The notes under the pieces: model-generated | Database searches by the model: none | What the model saw: the letters and a program-made list of their open reading frames with translations, nothing else | Told to the model about the DNA's origin: nothing | From: Novosphingobium aquimarinum | GTDB lineage: Bacteria > Pseudomonadota > Alphaproteobacteria > Sphingomonadales > Sphingomonadaceae | Length of the DNA: 64,000 bases | Direction: 5' to 3' | Assembly: GCF_009746585.1 (NCBI RefSeq) | Contig: NZ_WRPO01000004.1 | Coordinates: 225,898 to 289,897, forward strand | Position numbers and translations under genes: made by a program | Shown here: piece by piece, positions 1 to 9,662 of the stretch | Numbering within the stretch: the stretch's first letter is position 1 | Layout: every line of letters begins with the position of its first letter

Positions 1-72
1 GTGGCGTACGCGCTCCCCGACCTTGAGCAAGCGAACGGACTGTTGTTCGGGTGTAAACTGCTGACGTGCCAT
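1..72 (-). CDS. rbfA: Ribosome-binding factor A, N-terminal fragment (runs off the window)
   Basis: Only the first 24 codons are inside the window; the rest lies to the left. RbfA binds the 30S subunit and takes part in late 16S rRNA maturation. The visible residues, beginning MARQQFTPEQQSVRLLKVGE, match the usual alphaproteobacterial RbfA start, in which a short variable tail is followed by a conserved R-L-L-x-V-G-E. The ATG at 72 is preceded by an AGGGAG ribosome-binding site on the minus strand. rbfA normally follows infB closely; here it lies about 1.7 kb downstream of it, beyond two unrelated genes. The identification rests on a short segment plus this context. Confidence 0.75.
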   Translation of the reverse strand, partial: MARQQFTPEQQSVRLLKVGERVRH

Positions 73-218
73 GGCTCCCTCATTTGGCCGCGCCCTTGCG
101 ATTTGCAACACGCGATTGCCGATCGCGCGCTTTCAGCTGCGACAAATTATCACAGGTTCGCGCGACAAAAGGGGTAGACACCCCACTTTTTTATATGCAT
201 ATCTTGCATAATAGTTCT

Positions 219-454
219 GCAGAGAAAGGAACGGGACCAAGCTCCCCGAGAGCTTCGAAACAGGAACCGAATTTTTCGAATACCGGCGGGATGGGCAGGA
301 GTTTCCCCCCTTGCTCCCGAGCCCGTCCCGCCGGAGACGTCGCGTGGGCCTGTGCCAGGGCCCGGCTGCCAAGCCAGAACAGATTAAAACTCCATGGCGG
401 CTTTCCAACCAGTCTGTGACCCCTGACGACTGGCGGGACGCGACGTCCTTTTTT
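219..454 (+). ncRNA. Candidate structured small RNA with intrinsic terminator
   Basis: Five inverted repeats follow one another on the plus strand. They are AAGCTC/GAGCTT (239-255), a 14-bp stem with one G-T pair (283-296 with 321-334), GGGCC/GGCCC (346-363), CCAGTC/GACTGG (409-433), and GGACG-CGA-CGTCC (436-448) running directly into six T residues (449-454). The last has the form of a Rho-independent terminator. A CATAAT hexamer at 207-212 could be a -10 box, placing a start near 219, but no good -35 is visible. No protein frame is credible. The RNA would be antisense to any read-through from the DUF1697 gene into rbfA. I do not recognise a known RNA family; tmRNA and RNase P landmarks were looked for and not found. 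Confidence 0.35.
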
Positions 455-654
455 CTTCGAGATGGATCGGGAATCTTCGCACCCGATCCGGCGACATCGG
501 TCCGTCCTCCGGCCCGGACGGCCCCATGGCGGACGCGTCTCCCCTGGATGCTTCCGCCATTCCGGACCGACCCGGACCGGTGTCGCCCCCCCACCATCTC
601 GCTGGCCTGTGCGGGGCACACGAAATTTCCGCTCCGGCGGACGTACCTGGAGTG

Positions 655-684
655 CCGGGCCGTATCCTTCTCGACACGGCCCGG
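655..684 (-). terminator. Hairpin after the DUF1697 gene
   Basis: CCGGGCCGT (655-663) and ACGGCCCGG (676-684) form a perfect 9-bp stem with a 12-nt loop, 21 nt downstream of the DUF1697 stop on the minus strand. There is no T-tract after it, so termination is only possible, not clear. Confidence 0.35.
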
Positions 685-705
685 TCGCTTCCCCGGCCGG
701 GCGGA

Positions 706-1245
706 TCAGCCTTCCAGTTTTTCGAGAATACGCTTGAGCGAGCGCATGTTGCGCGCCGTGCCGCGGCAGCCGAGGCGCTTGGCGATGAAGGGGCTGGTCA
801 GCTTGCTGTTGCCCACACCATCGACAAAATCGATGTACAGCGCGCGTGAGCCCGACGCGAGCATCTCGTTGCCCCGACCCGCCTGATCGGCGATCAGTTG
901 CGCGAATTGCGCCTCGCTCGGCTGCTGCTCGAGGAAATGGGTATGGACGAACTTGTCCTCGCCCTTGCCGTGAAACGGGTTGTCCTCGATTGCGGCGCGC
1001 ACTTCGGCGGGCGTGCGCACCGCCGCCAAGCTGTCGATCCCGAACCGATCCCGCAGCAGATCCGAAATCTCCTGTCCGAGCGAGGCCTCGCCAGCGCGCG
1101 GATGCGCGAATACGACGTTGCCGCTGGCGACCACCGTCGTGACTTCGCTGAACCCCGCCTCCTCCATCGCGCCGCGCAGATCCGCCATCTTCAACTGATT
1201 GCCGCCGACGTTGATCGCGCTGAGAAAGGCGACGTGGCGGTTCAT
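706..1245 (-). CDS. DUF1697 family protein
   Basis: A 179-residue protein with the family hallmarks: an N-terminal segment M-N-R-H-V-A-F-L-S-A-I-N-V-G-G-N, then ASGNVVF at about residues 40-46, and the typical ending in which a conserved T-x-R-N segment precedes a leucine-rich helix. The family is about 175-180 residues long and its biochemical role is not established. Its ATG overlaps the stop codon of the preceding gene (ATGA at 1242-1245), so the two are probably translated together. It sits in the infB-rbfA interval without an obvious functional link to translation. Confidence 0.85.
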   Translation of the reverse strand: MNRHVAFLSAINVGGNQLKMADLRGAMEEAGFSEVTTVVASGNVVFAHPRAGEASLGQEISDLLRDRFGIDSLAAVRTPAEVRAAIEDNPFHGKGEDKFVHTHFLEQQPSEAQFAQLIADQAGRGNEMLASGSRALYIDFVDGVGNSKLTSPFIAKRLGCRGTARNMRSLKRILEKLEG

Positions 1246-1667
1246 TGCGGCAGTGCCCGACCGCAGTATTTGGCGCTGACCATCGGATCGAGCCGCGCGA
1301 GTTCGGCATTGTAAAGGCTCACCCAGCGCTTCGCGGCGTCAGCGCAGTCCGCGCCGTGGGCTGGCTTGGCGAAGGGCCAGAGTCGATTGTCGGTATAAGG
1401 CCCGCCCGTGGCGCAGCCGGCGATGCCCGGCGCATGGGGCGCGGGCGCGGCCTGAAAGAAAGGCCGGTCCTCGCCGCGGTCGAGATCGCGCCGCGCGACT
1501 GCGACCGGATCTTCCCGCGCGACGTCACGAAGGCATTGGGCGTGGCTCTGCGCCGCCGCAAGATCGCGCGACCGGGCTTGCGACCACCATACCAGGCCCG
1601 CCGCCACCAGGACGACGAAGACGCCAATCGCGATCATCGCTGGAACGGTTCGGGACAGGCTGAGCAT
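1242..1667 (-). CDS. Single-pass membrane protein of unknown function
   Basis: The protein has 141 residues if the ATG at 1667 is used; a TTG at 1691 would add eight residues but falls beside the infB terminator stem. It has one N-terminal membrane segment (about residues 10-28, ending L-V-W-W) and a polar periplasmic part with four cysteines (C-L-R-D, I-A-G-C, A-D-C-A, K-Y-C-G), which could form disulphides. No family is recognised. It is coupled by a 4-bp overlap to the DUF1697 gene downstream. No strong Shine-Dalgarno precedes either start, so the exact N-terminus is uncertain. Confidence 0.55.
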   Translation of the reverse strand: MLSLSRTVPAMIAIGVFVVLVAAGLVWWSQARSRDLAAAQSHAQCLRDVAREDPVAVARRDLDRGEDRPFFQAAPAPHAPGIAGCATGGPYTDNRLWPFAKPAHGADCADAAKRWVSLYNAELARLDPMVSAKYCGRALPQ

Positions 1668-1696
1668 CGTGCCGGCGAGGATGCCACGCAAACGAA

Positions 1697-1726
1697 AGCG
1701 GCGGCAAGCCGAAGCCTGCCGCCGCT
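1697..1726 (-). terminator. Terminator after infB (13-bp stem, TTCG tetraloop)
   Basis: Read on the minus strand, a 13-bp stem with one G-T pair encloses a TTCG tetraloop, 25 nt beyond the infB stop. A short T-rich run (TTCGTTTG) follows. This is a stable terminator-type hairpin. It suggests the rimP-nusA-ylxR-infB transcript ends or is attenuated here, before the two small genes and rbfA. Confidence 0.65.
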
Positions 1727-1751
1727 CGTGATTTTTCGTTGAAAGGCGACC

Positions 1752-4379
<2,628 letters not shown>

Positions 4380-4401
4380 AAGTCTCGTTCAGCCCTTCAC
4401 T

Positions 4402-5115
4402 TCAATTCGTCGTCGCGGCGGCGGCGGAAGCCGCACCGCTGGTGTCATCATCGGCGGCCGTCGCGGCGCGCCCCTGGTAGCGCAAGAGACGCCGTAGCGG
4501 CTGCGCAACTCTTCGAGCCGCGCCGCGATCGCTCAGCGCCAGATGGACGACGTTGTCGCGGCCCAATGCCACAGACAAAGCCGCCCGGTCCAGTGGCAAG
4601 ACGCAGCCCGTCATGCCGCTCCCTTCAGCCTCCTCGCCCACGCGCCAGGCCTGGTCGAGCTTGCGCGAACCATCGCCACTGGCGTCCGCGGCGTGCCCGA
4701 GCCAGGCGACTCGGCCGGAGCGGGCTTGCTCGGCGATCCGGTCGGAGCCCAGGAGCAGATTGCCTGCCTTGAGTTCAAGTCCGAGGCGATCCGCCAATGC
4801 CCGTTGCAACGCGTCTTCGAGGCGCTGCGGCAGGTCTTCGGGAATGGTTATCGGCGCACCCTTGAACGCGCGCGCCAGCGCTCCCTTAAGTTTGCCCTTC
4901 GTCAGAGCAATTTCAAGGGCTTCGCGCGATACGCCGAGCCAGGCGCCCCGTCCGGGGGCGCGTGCGTTGACATCGGGAAGCACCATGCCCTCGGGCGAAA
5001 TCGCGAGGCGCACCAGGTCATCGCGCGCAAGCGTCTCGCCGGAGAGAATGCAAGTCCGCTCCGCGCTGCTTCCAGTACTGTCGGACGCTACACGTTCATT
5101 GCGAGGATTCCGCAT
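4402..5115 (-). CDS. ylxR: YlxR (DUF448) fused to an L7Ae-like RNA-binding domain
   Basis: A 237-residue protein. Residues 18-90 are the YlxR/DUF448 domain, with E-R-T-C-I-L-S-G near residue 20 and the signature G-R-G-A-W-L at 55-60. Residues 100-205 resemble the L7Ae/L30e fold of YlxQ: an R-L-G-L-x-x-K-A-G-N segment followed by a helix and V-A-W-L. So the two small RNA-binding proteins that are separate genes in Firmicutes are one protein here. The tail is Ala/Thr-rich. The ATG at 5115 was chosen because GGAGG precedes it at good spacing; it lies 20 bp inside the end of nusA. A longer frame to 5202 adds only an Arg/Pro-rich stretch. The role is presumed to be RNA-related regulation within the nusA-infB operon. 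Confidence 0.88.
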   Translation of the reverse strand: MRNPRNERVASDSTGSSAERTCILSGETLARDDLVRLAISPEGMVLPDVNARAPGRGAWLGVSREALEIALTKGKLKGALARAFKGAPITIPEDLPQRLEDALQRALADRLGLELKAGNLLLGSDRIAEQARSGRVAWLGHAADASGDGSRKLDQAWRVGEEAEGSGMTGCVLPLDRAALSVALGRDNVVHLALSDRGAARRVAQPLRRLLRYQGRAATAADDDTSGAASAAAATTN

Positions 5116-6772
5116 CGGCGGCCTCCTCGGTTTCGGGTGCGACGGTCTCGGCCGTGCTGTCCGGTGTTTCGTCCGTGGCCTCGCCCGCGTCCGATTCGTC
5201 ATCGAACCAGTGCGCGCGGGCAGCCATGATGATTTCGTTGCCCTGTTCCTCGGTCAGGCCGTACTCGCCGAGCACGCCTCCCTTGTCCTCGTCGCGCAGA
5301 CGGCGCGTGACAGTGCCGTCGCGGCGGCGCTGTTCGGTGCGCTTCTTGGCGATCAGTTCGTCGGTGGCGAGGTCGGCGACATCGTCGAGCGTCTTGATCC
5401 CGCCCTTGCCGAGCGTGACCAGCATGGCTTCGGTCAGGTGCGGCAAGTCGGCGATGGCGTCCTCGACGCCGAGCTCGCGGCGCTGCTGGCGGCAGGCCTC
5501 TTCGCGGCGATCCAGCGCTTCGATGGCGCGGCTCTGCAGTTCTTCGGCGAGTTCCTCGTCGAAGCCCTCGATCGCGGCCAGCTCGGCCATGTCGACGTAG
5601 GCGACTTCTTCCAGTTCGGTGAAGCCTTCGGCCACGAGCAGCTGCGACAGCGTCTCGTCGACGTCGAGCTCTTCCTCGAACATCTTGGAGCGTTCCTGGA
5701 ACTCGCGCTGGCGCTTCTCGCTCGATTCCTGCTCGGTCATGATGTCGATCTGCGAGCCGGTGAGCTGGCTGGCGAGACGCACGTTCTGACCGCGGCGACC
5801 GATCGCGAGGCTGAGCTGATCGTCGGGCACGACGACCTCGATGCGGCTTTCTTCCTCGTCGATGACGACGCGGCTGACCGTCGCAGGTTGGAGGCCGTTC
5901 ACCACGAACGTCGCGGTGTCCTCGCTCCAGGGGATGATGTCGATCTTTTCGCCCTGCAGTTCCTGCACGACGGCCTGCACGCGGCTGCCCTTCATGCCGA
6001 CGCAAGCGCCGACCGGGTCGATCGAGTTGTCGTGGCTGATGACACCGATCTTGGCGCGCGAGCCGGGATCGCGGGCCGCGGCCTTGATCTCGATCACGCC
6101 GTCGTAGATCTCGGGCACTTCCTGCGCGAACAGCTTCTTCATGAATTCGGGATGCGCGCGGCTGAGGAAGATCTGCGGACCACGGTTCTGGCGCTCGACC
6201 TTCATCACATAGGCGCGCACACGCTCGCCGACGCGGGCGGCTTCGCGCGGGATCTGCTGATCGCGGCGGATCACGCCCTCGGCGCGGCCGAGGTTGACGA
6301 TGACGTGGCCGAATTCGACCGACTTGATCGTACCGACGACGATCTCGCCCGCGCGATCCTTGAATTCTTCGTACTGGCGTTCACGCTCGGCATCGCGGAC
6401 CTTCTGGAAGATCACCTGCTTGGCCGACTGCGCGTCGATGCGGCCGAGATCGACCGGCGGCAGCGGATCGACGATGAAGTCGCCCAGCGCGGCGCCCGGC
6501 TGCAGCTTTTCGGCCTGCTTGAGATCGACCTGCTTGAAGTAGTCCTCGACTTCCTCGACCACTTCGACGACGCGCCACAAGCGCAAGTCGCCGGTGCGCG
6601 GATCGAGCTTGGCGCGGATGTCGTTCTCGGCACCGTAACGGTTGCGCGCCGACTTCTGGATCGCTTCTTCCATCGCCTCGATGACGATCGACTTGTCGAT
6701 CATCTTCTCGGTGGCGACCGAGTTCGCAATCGCAAGCAGCTCGGCGCGGTTGGCTGAAATCGCACTGGCCAT
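5096..6772 (-). CDS. nusA: Transcription termination/antitermination factor NusA
   Basis: A 558-residue protein. NusA binds RNA polymerase and modulates pausing, termination and antitermination. Visible domains: the N-terminal polymerase-binding domain (1-130), the S1 domain (about 140-205), KH1 with the loop G-M-K-G-S-R (259-264), and KH2 with I-G-R-R-G-Q-N (324-330). A C-terminal acidic helix-hairpin-helix region (about 360-520) is typical of proteobacterial forms. The gene lies 4 bp after rimP and its end overlaps ylxR by 20 bp, so the three are translationally linked. Confidence 0.98.
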   Translation of the reverse strand: MASAISANRAELLAIANSVATEKMIDKSIVIEAMEEAIQKSARNRYGAENDIRAKLDPRTGDLRLWRVVEVVEEVEDYFKQVDLKQAEKLQPGAALGDFIVDPLPPVDLGRIDAQSAKQVIFQKVRDAERERQYEEFKDRAGEIVVGTIKSVEFGHVIVNLGRAEGVIRRDQQIPREAARVGERVRAYVMKVERQNRGPQIFLSRAHPEFMKKLFAQEVPEIYDGVIEIKAAARDPGSRAKIGVISHDNSIDPVGACVGMKGSRVQAVVQELQGEKIDIIPWSEDTATFVVNGLQPATVSRVVIDEEESRIEVVVPDDQLSLAIGRRGQNVRLASQLTGSQIDIMTEQESSEKRQREFQERSKMFEEELDVDETLSQLLVAEGFTELEEVAYVDMAELAAIEGFDEELAEELQSRAIEALDRREEACRQQRRELGVEDAIADLPHLTEAMLVTLGKGGIKTLDDVADLATDELIAKKRTEQRRRDGTVTRRLRDEDKGGVLGEYGLTEEQGNEIIMAARAHWFDDESDAGEATDETPDSTAETVAPETEEAADAESSQ

Positions 6773-6776
6773 CGGT

Positions 6777-7337
6777 TCAGTCTTCCTGTTCTTCTAGGAC
6801 GTCTTCGGCGCCCGTCATGTCAATCGGCTTGGTCGCGGCGATCAGCCGGTCCGTGAGGACGAGGCTGGCCGAGTGGACTTCGGCAAGCGGGAACGTGACG
6901 CGTCCCGACTTGCGGTCGTCGAAAAGGATCGTGTCTCCCTCGATCCCGGCCAGATCACCGCGCAACTGCTTGCGGTTGCCTTCGACCGGTTCGACGAGAT
7001 TGATCTTGGCTTCGTGCCCGACCCAATCGGCGAAGTCCTTTGCGCGCGTCAGCGGACGGTCGATCCCCGGCGAGGAGACCTCGAGCCGATACGCGCCATT
7101 GATCAGCGTCTCGCCCGCTTCCTCGAGCGCGTCGATGCGATCGGAAACGCGGTGCGAAAGTTCGATGCAATCGTCGATCAGCAGCTGGCCGGTCTCGGGC
7201 CGCTCGGCCATGATCTGCAAGGCACGCTCGTCATCGCCCGCCTCGCTCTTGCCGAACAGTTTCACGCGCACAAGCTCGAACCCGAGGGCTTTCGCCTCCG
7301 GCTCAATGACTTCTACGAGTCGCGCGATATCGACCAA
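6777..7337 (-). CDS. rimP: Ribosome maturation factor RimP
   Basis: RimP takes part in 30S subunit maturation. The protein has 186 residues when read from the TTG at 7337, which gives an N-terminus of the family form (M-V-D-I-A-R-L). The usual elements follow: a conserved G-F-E-L-V-R-V strand, the central S-S-P-G-I-D-R-P-L motif, and the C-terminal Sm-like barrel. TTG was preferred because a GGAG lies seven bases upstream and no ATG is in frame nearby; a second TTG at 7349 is possible. The C-terminal acidic extension (V-L-E-E-Q-E-D) is modest. It is the first gene of the operon with nusA, ylxR and infB. Confidence 0.93.
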   Translation of the reverse strand: MVDIARLVEVIEPEAKALGFELVRVKLFGKSEAGDDERALQIMAERPETGQLLIDDCIELSHRVSDRIDALEEAGETLINGAYRLEVSSPGIDRPLTRAKDFADWVGHEAKINLVEPVEGNRKQLRGDLAGIEGDTILFDDRKSGRVTFPLAEVHSASLVLTDRLIAATKPIDMTGAEDVLEEQED

Positions 7338-7511
7338 TGACTGCTCCAACCTAAATCCTGCACGCCAATGATGCGGCAAGCGGTTCGGGGCCGGCCCCGA
7401 GAGGCGCCAGCACCTGACGTTGCAGCAACAATGTCGGGATGGCGGATAGATAGTCCCGCCTGCGTCAAAACGCAAGCGCATTGCCGTGGCTCGATCCGGC
7501 GACCGCCCGAA

Positions 7512-7913
7512 TCAGTGCGTCGCAGCCGTCTCGCCTGCAGGGGCCAGCCGGCCTTGCTCCCGGGCCATCATCGTAAACAGACGGCGGACGCGCTTGCGGC
7601 CCTCCGCGCTCAATTCCAGAATCACGGCGTGTCCGCTCGCATCGGGAACCACCACCACCAGCCCCGCGATTACCAGGGGATCGAGCGATTCCAGCACGGC
7701 GCCCTCGATCGGGATCATCGGCATGACCGGATCGGCGGGTTCGAGACCGGCGAGAAAGGCGTCGACCATCAGATCCCACGCCTTGCCTTCGACTTCGACG
7801 CCAAGAATCTTCGCACGCTTCTCGGCCGTACGACGCGCCGCCGCCGCGGATTCGTAGACTTGCCGGTCCCGCGGACGCGGCTCCGGGCTGGCATCAGGCA
7901 TGTCGTTGCTCAT
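7512..7913 (-). CDS. Conserved-looking small cytoplasmic protein, function unknown
   Basis: A 133-residue protein without signal peptide or membrane segments. The N-terminal third is charged (R-P-R-D-R-Q-V-Y-E-S-A-A-A-A-R-R). The middle has a helical segment W-D-L-M-V-D-A-F-L-A-G, and the end (L-E-L-S-A-E-G-R-K-R-V-R-R-L-F) resembles the last helix of a winged-helix protein, though not enough to name a family. It lies on the same strand as pspF and 94 bp downstream of it, so it could be co-transcribed with the regulator. The ATG at 7913 is preceded by a GGAAG. Confidence 0.6.
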   Translation of the reverse strand: MSNDMPDASPEPRPRDRQVYESAAAARRTAEKRAKILGVEVEGKAWDLMVDAFLAGLEPADPVMPMIPIEGAVLESLDPLVIAGLVVVVPDASGHAVILELSAEGRKRVRRLFTMMAREQGRLAPAGETAATH

Positions 7914-7927
7914 TCGCGCTTCTTCCG

Positions 7928-7955
7928 AGCCGCGAACTTTCCACGATTCGCGGCT
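7928..7955. terminator. Hairpin between pspF and the downstream small gene
   Basis: AGCCGCGAA (7928-7936) and TTCGCGGCT (7947-7955) form a perfect 9-bp stem with a 10-nt loop, 53 nt past the pspF stop and just ahead of the next gene's ribosome-binding site. There is no T-tract. It could terminate or attenuate pspF read-through, or be an operator. Confidence 0.35.
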
Positions 7956-8007
7956 TGGCGCAACGCATCCACGGAGCGCATGCCCCGCATAAAACCGCCG
8001 CGCCGGG

Positions 8008-9051
8008 TCAGAGCGCCGGCGCTTGCGTCAACTTGTGTTTCTTGAGGCAGTGGCGCAACTGATCGTAGGTCAGGCCAAGCGCTTGCGCTGCTCGCCGTTG
8101 GTTCCAGCGATGATGCTCCAGCGCGGTCTCGAGCAGGCCGCGCTCATACGCTTCGACTGCCGCGCGCAAGTCGTCGACCAGCGGCGGCTCGCTCTTGGCG
8201 GCAGGCGGATCCTGCGGGGCAGCGGGTACGGGCTGGTGCTCTTGGGCAGTTTCGGCCTTGGCTTCGGGTTCGGGCGACCAGGGGCTCGCGAAGGGATCGA
8301 AGACGATCGCGGCGATCGGCCGCGAAGGATCGTCCCAGCGGTACGTCGCGCGCTCGACCACATTGCGCAACTCGCGCACATTGCCCGGCCAATCGTAAGT
8401 CTCCATCGCTTCGATCGCGCCTTGGGTGAAGCCGGGCCATTCGTCCCAGCCGAGCTCCGACGCCATGCGCCGGCCGTAATAATCGGCGAGCTCGGGAATA
8501 TCGCCATCGCGGGCGCGCAGCGGCGGCAGCGTGATCACTTCGAAGCTGAGGCGATCGAGCAAGTCGGCGCGGAACCGCCCCTCCTCCACCATCGCGGGCA
8601 GACTGGCGTTGGTGGCACCGACGATGCGCACGTCGACCGAGATCGGCCGCGACGCCCCGATCCTCGTGACTTCGCCATATTCGACCGCGCGCAGCAGGCG
8701 CTCCTGCGCCGCCATCGAAAGGGTGCCGAGTTCGTCGAGGAACAGCGTGCCCCGGTCGGCCTCCTCGAAACGTCCGGCACGGGCCCGCGTCGCGCCAGTG
8801 AACGCGCCGGCCTCGTGACCGAACAGTTCCGCCTCGATCAGCGTTTCGGGCAGCGCCGCGCAATTGACCGTTACCAGCGGCTCGCCCCAACGCGCGGACA
8901 GACTGTGGAGCCGCTGGGCGATCAGTTCCTTGCCGGTGCCGCGCTCGCCGATCACCAGCACCGAGCGCGGCATCGGCGCGGCGCGACTGGCACGCTCGAC
9001 CGCATCGAGGAAGGCGCTGGACTGGCCGATGAAATGCGTGTCGCGGTCCAT
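8008..9051 (-). CDS. pspF: PspF-type sigma-54 enhancer-binding activator of the phage shock operon
   Basis: A 347-residue AAA+ activator of sigma-54 RNA polymerase. Walker A is G-E-R-G-T-G-K-E (35-42), the sigma-54 contact loop G-A-F-T-G-A is at 82-87, Walker B (G-T-L-F-L-D-E-L) is at 101-108, and a Fis-type helix-turn-helix lies at the C-terminus. There is no N-terminal receiver or sensor domain, as in PspF, whose activity is held down by PspA. An unusual Pro/Ala/Glu-rich linker of about 45 residues separates the AAA+ core from the DNA-binding end. The ATG at 9051 gives the family-like M-D-R-D-T-H-F-I-G; no strong Shine-Dalgarno is visible, and GTG 9075 or TTG 9078 are alternatives. The gene is divergent from the psp operon, which has a matching sigma-54 promoter. 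Confidence 0.92.
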   Translation of the reverse strand: MDRDTHFIGQSSAFLDAVERASRAAPMPRSVLVIGERGTGKELIAQRLHSLSARWGEPLVTVNCAALPETLIEAELFGHEAGAFTGATRARAGRFEEADRGTLFLDELGTLSMAAQERLLRAVEYGEVTRIGASRPISVDVRIVGATNASLPAMVEEGRFRADLLDRLSFEVITLPPLRARDGDIPELADYYGRRMASELGWDEWPGFTQGAIEAMETYDWPGNVRELRNVVERATYRWDDPSRPIAAIVFDPFASPWSPEPEAKAETAQEHQPVPAAPQDPPAAKSEPPLVDDLRAAVEAYERGLLETALEHHRWNQRRAAQALGLTYDQLRHCLKKHKLTQAPAL

Positions 9052-9153
9052 ATCCCAACAGTTAGGATATTTCACCAACTATTGGCAAGGCGCTATATGA
9101 TGGTCCATCTCAGCTACCTTGCAATACTCAAGGAATCCGGGCTTTTTCCGATT

Positions 9154-9168
9154 TGGCACGGCGCTTGC
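9154..9168 (+). promoter_or_regulatory. Sigma-54 (-24/-12) promoter of the psp operon
   Basis: TGGCACGGCGCTTGC matches the sigma-54 consensus TGGCACGNNNNTTGC completely. The invariant GG (9155-9156) and GC (9167-9168) are 12 bp apart, as required. Transcription should start near 9180, 40 bp before the first gene. PspF-binding sites are expected in the AT-richer 9060-9130 interval shared with pspF, but no dyad there was clear enough to list. Confidence 0.9.
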
Positions 9169-9219
9169 GAAGCATGGGACACGAAGCGAATACAACCAAG
9201 AGGCAAGGGAATACACGTC

Positions 9220-9417
9220 ATGGCCACTCGCAAGGATAGCATGCTCAGGACCAGCGGACTGCTCAGGACCAGCGGACTGCTCAGGACCAAGCTCGACTGC
9301 GCGATCTTCGCGAGCCTGCTGGCAATGGGTGGCCTGAACCTCTTGGTCATGTCCGACCAGCTCGGCGCCCCGAAGGCCTATGCGGCCACGCCGTGCGACA
9401 AGGTGCAGCTGGCGTGA
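9220..9417 (+). CDS. Small single-pass membrane protein, first gene of the psp operon
   Basis: A 65-residue protein directly downstream of the sigma-54 promoter. The N-terminus is basic and contains a repeated S-G-L-L-R-T hexapeptide encoded by an 18-bp tandem repeat. A membrane segment follows at about residues 28-45 (A-I-F-A-S-L-L-A-M-G-G-L-N-L-L-V-M), then a short tail with one cysteine. It could also be read as a signal peptide ending at A-Y-A. AAGGGA lies at fair spacing before the ATG. No family is recognised. Its position suggests a small envelope-stress-induced membrane or exported peptide. The stop codon overlaps a GTG (9414) that opens the frame leading into pspA. Confidence 0.6.
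   Translation: MATRKDSMLRTSGLLRTSGLLRTKLDCAIFASLLAMGGLNLLVMSDQLGAPKAYAATPCDKVQLA
9243..9289 (+). repeat. 18-bp tandem repeat inside the small psp gene (2.6 copies)
   Basis: The unit GCTCAGGACCAGCGGACT occurs at 9243-9260 and again, identically, at 9261-9278, with a partial third copy to 9289. The length is a multiple of three, so copy-number change would keep the reading frame. Confidence 0.9.
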
Positions 9418-9518
9418 GCCGGCTCGCCGCGGAAATCGAAGCCGTTCGGGGGCGGGCCGCTTACGCCCCGCCGCCCCGACTGCTCGCATCGGCGGGCGAC
9501 ACTGCCGCCCGCACTCAT

Positions 9519-9563
9519 GAGCCCCGTGCCGACGAGCTCCGTGCTGACGAGCCCCGTACTGAC
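9519..9563 (+). repeat. 15-bp tandem repeat upstream of pspA (3 copies)
   Basis: Three imperfect copies of GAGCCCCGTGCCGAC lie at 9519-9533, 9534-9548 and 9549-9563, in the 245-bp gap between the small membrane protein and pspA. Copies 2 and 3 each differ from copy 1 by two bases. The gap otherwise holds only the AAAGGA ribosome-binding site of pspA (9648-9653). Confidence 0.85.
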
Positions 9564-9662
9564 ACTGGCGCGAAGTCCCATTATGCCGGAGCGGCATGGA
9601 TGGGCTCCGGCGCCTCATACCCCCGCCATGGCGGCCCCGCCCACAACAAAGGAACAACCAGG

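Larger units (their letters stand above)
73..705. other. 630-bp gene-free stretch between rbfA and the DUF1697 gene
   Basis: No reading frame here gives a protein-like sequence. The stretch holds an AT-rich patch (185-215), a run of hairpins ending in a T-tract (219-454, listed separately), and a 9-bp perfect hairpin at 655-684 lying 21 bp after the end of the DUF1697 gene. A short GGGGT/ACCCC hairpin at 171-184 followed by six T residues is also present. Upstream promoter elements for rbfA on the minus strand are expected here, but no convincing -35/-10 pair could be picked. Confidence 0.5.

Noticed and set aside
133..621. 162-codon frame on the minus strand in the rbfA-DUF1697 gap
   Set aside because: Composition is unlike a protein, no ribosome-binding site; the hairpin series on the other strand explains the region better.
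4553..6757. 734-codon plus-strand frame opposite nusA and ylxR
   Set aside because: Antisense of NusA with biased composition (many Asp-His-Leu-Gly); no start signal and no family resemblance.
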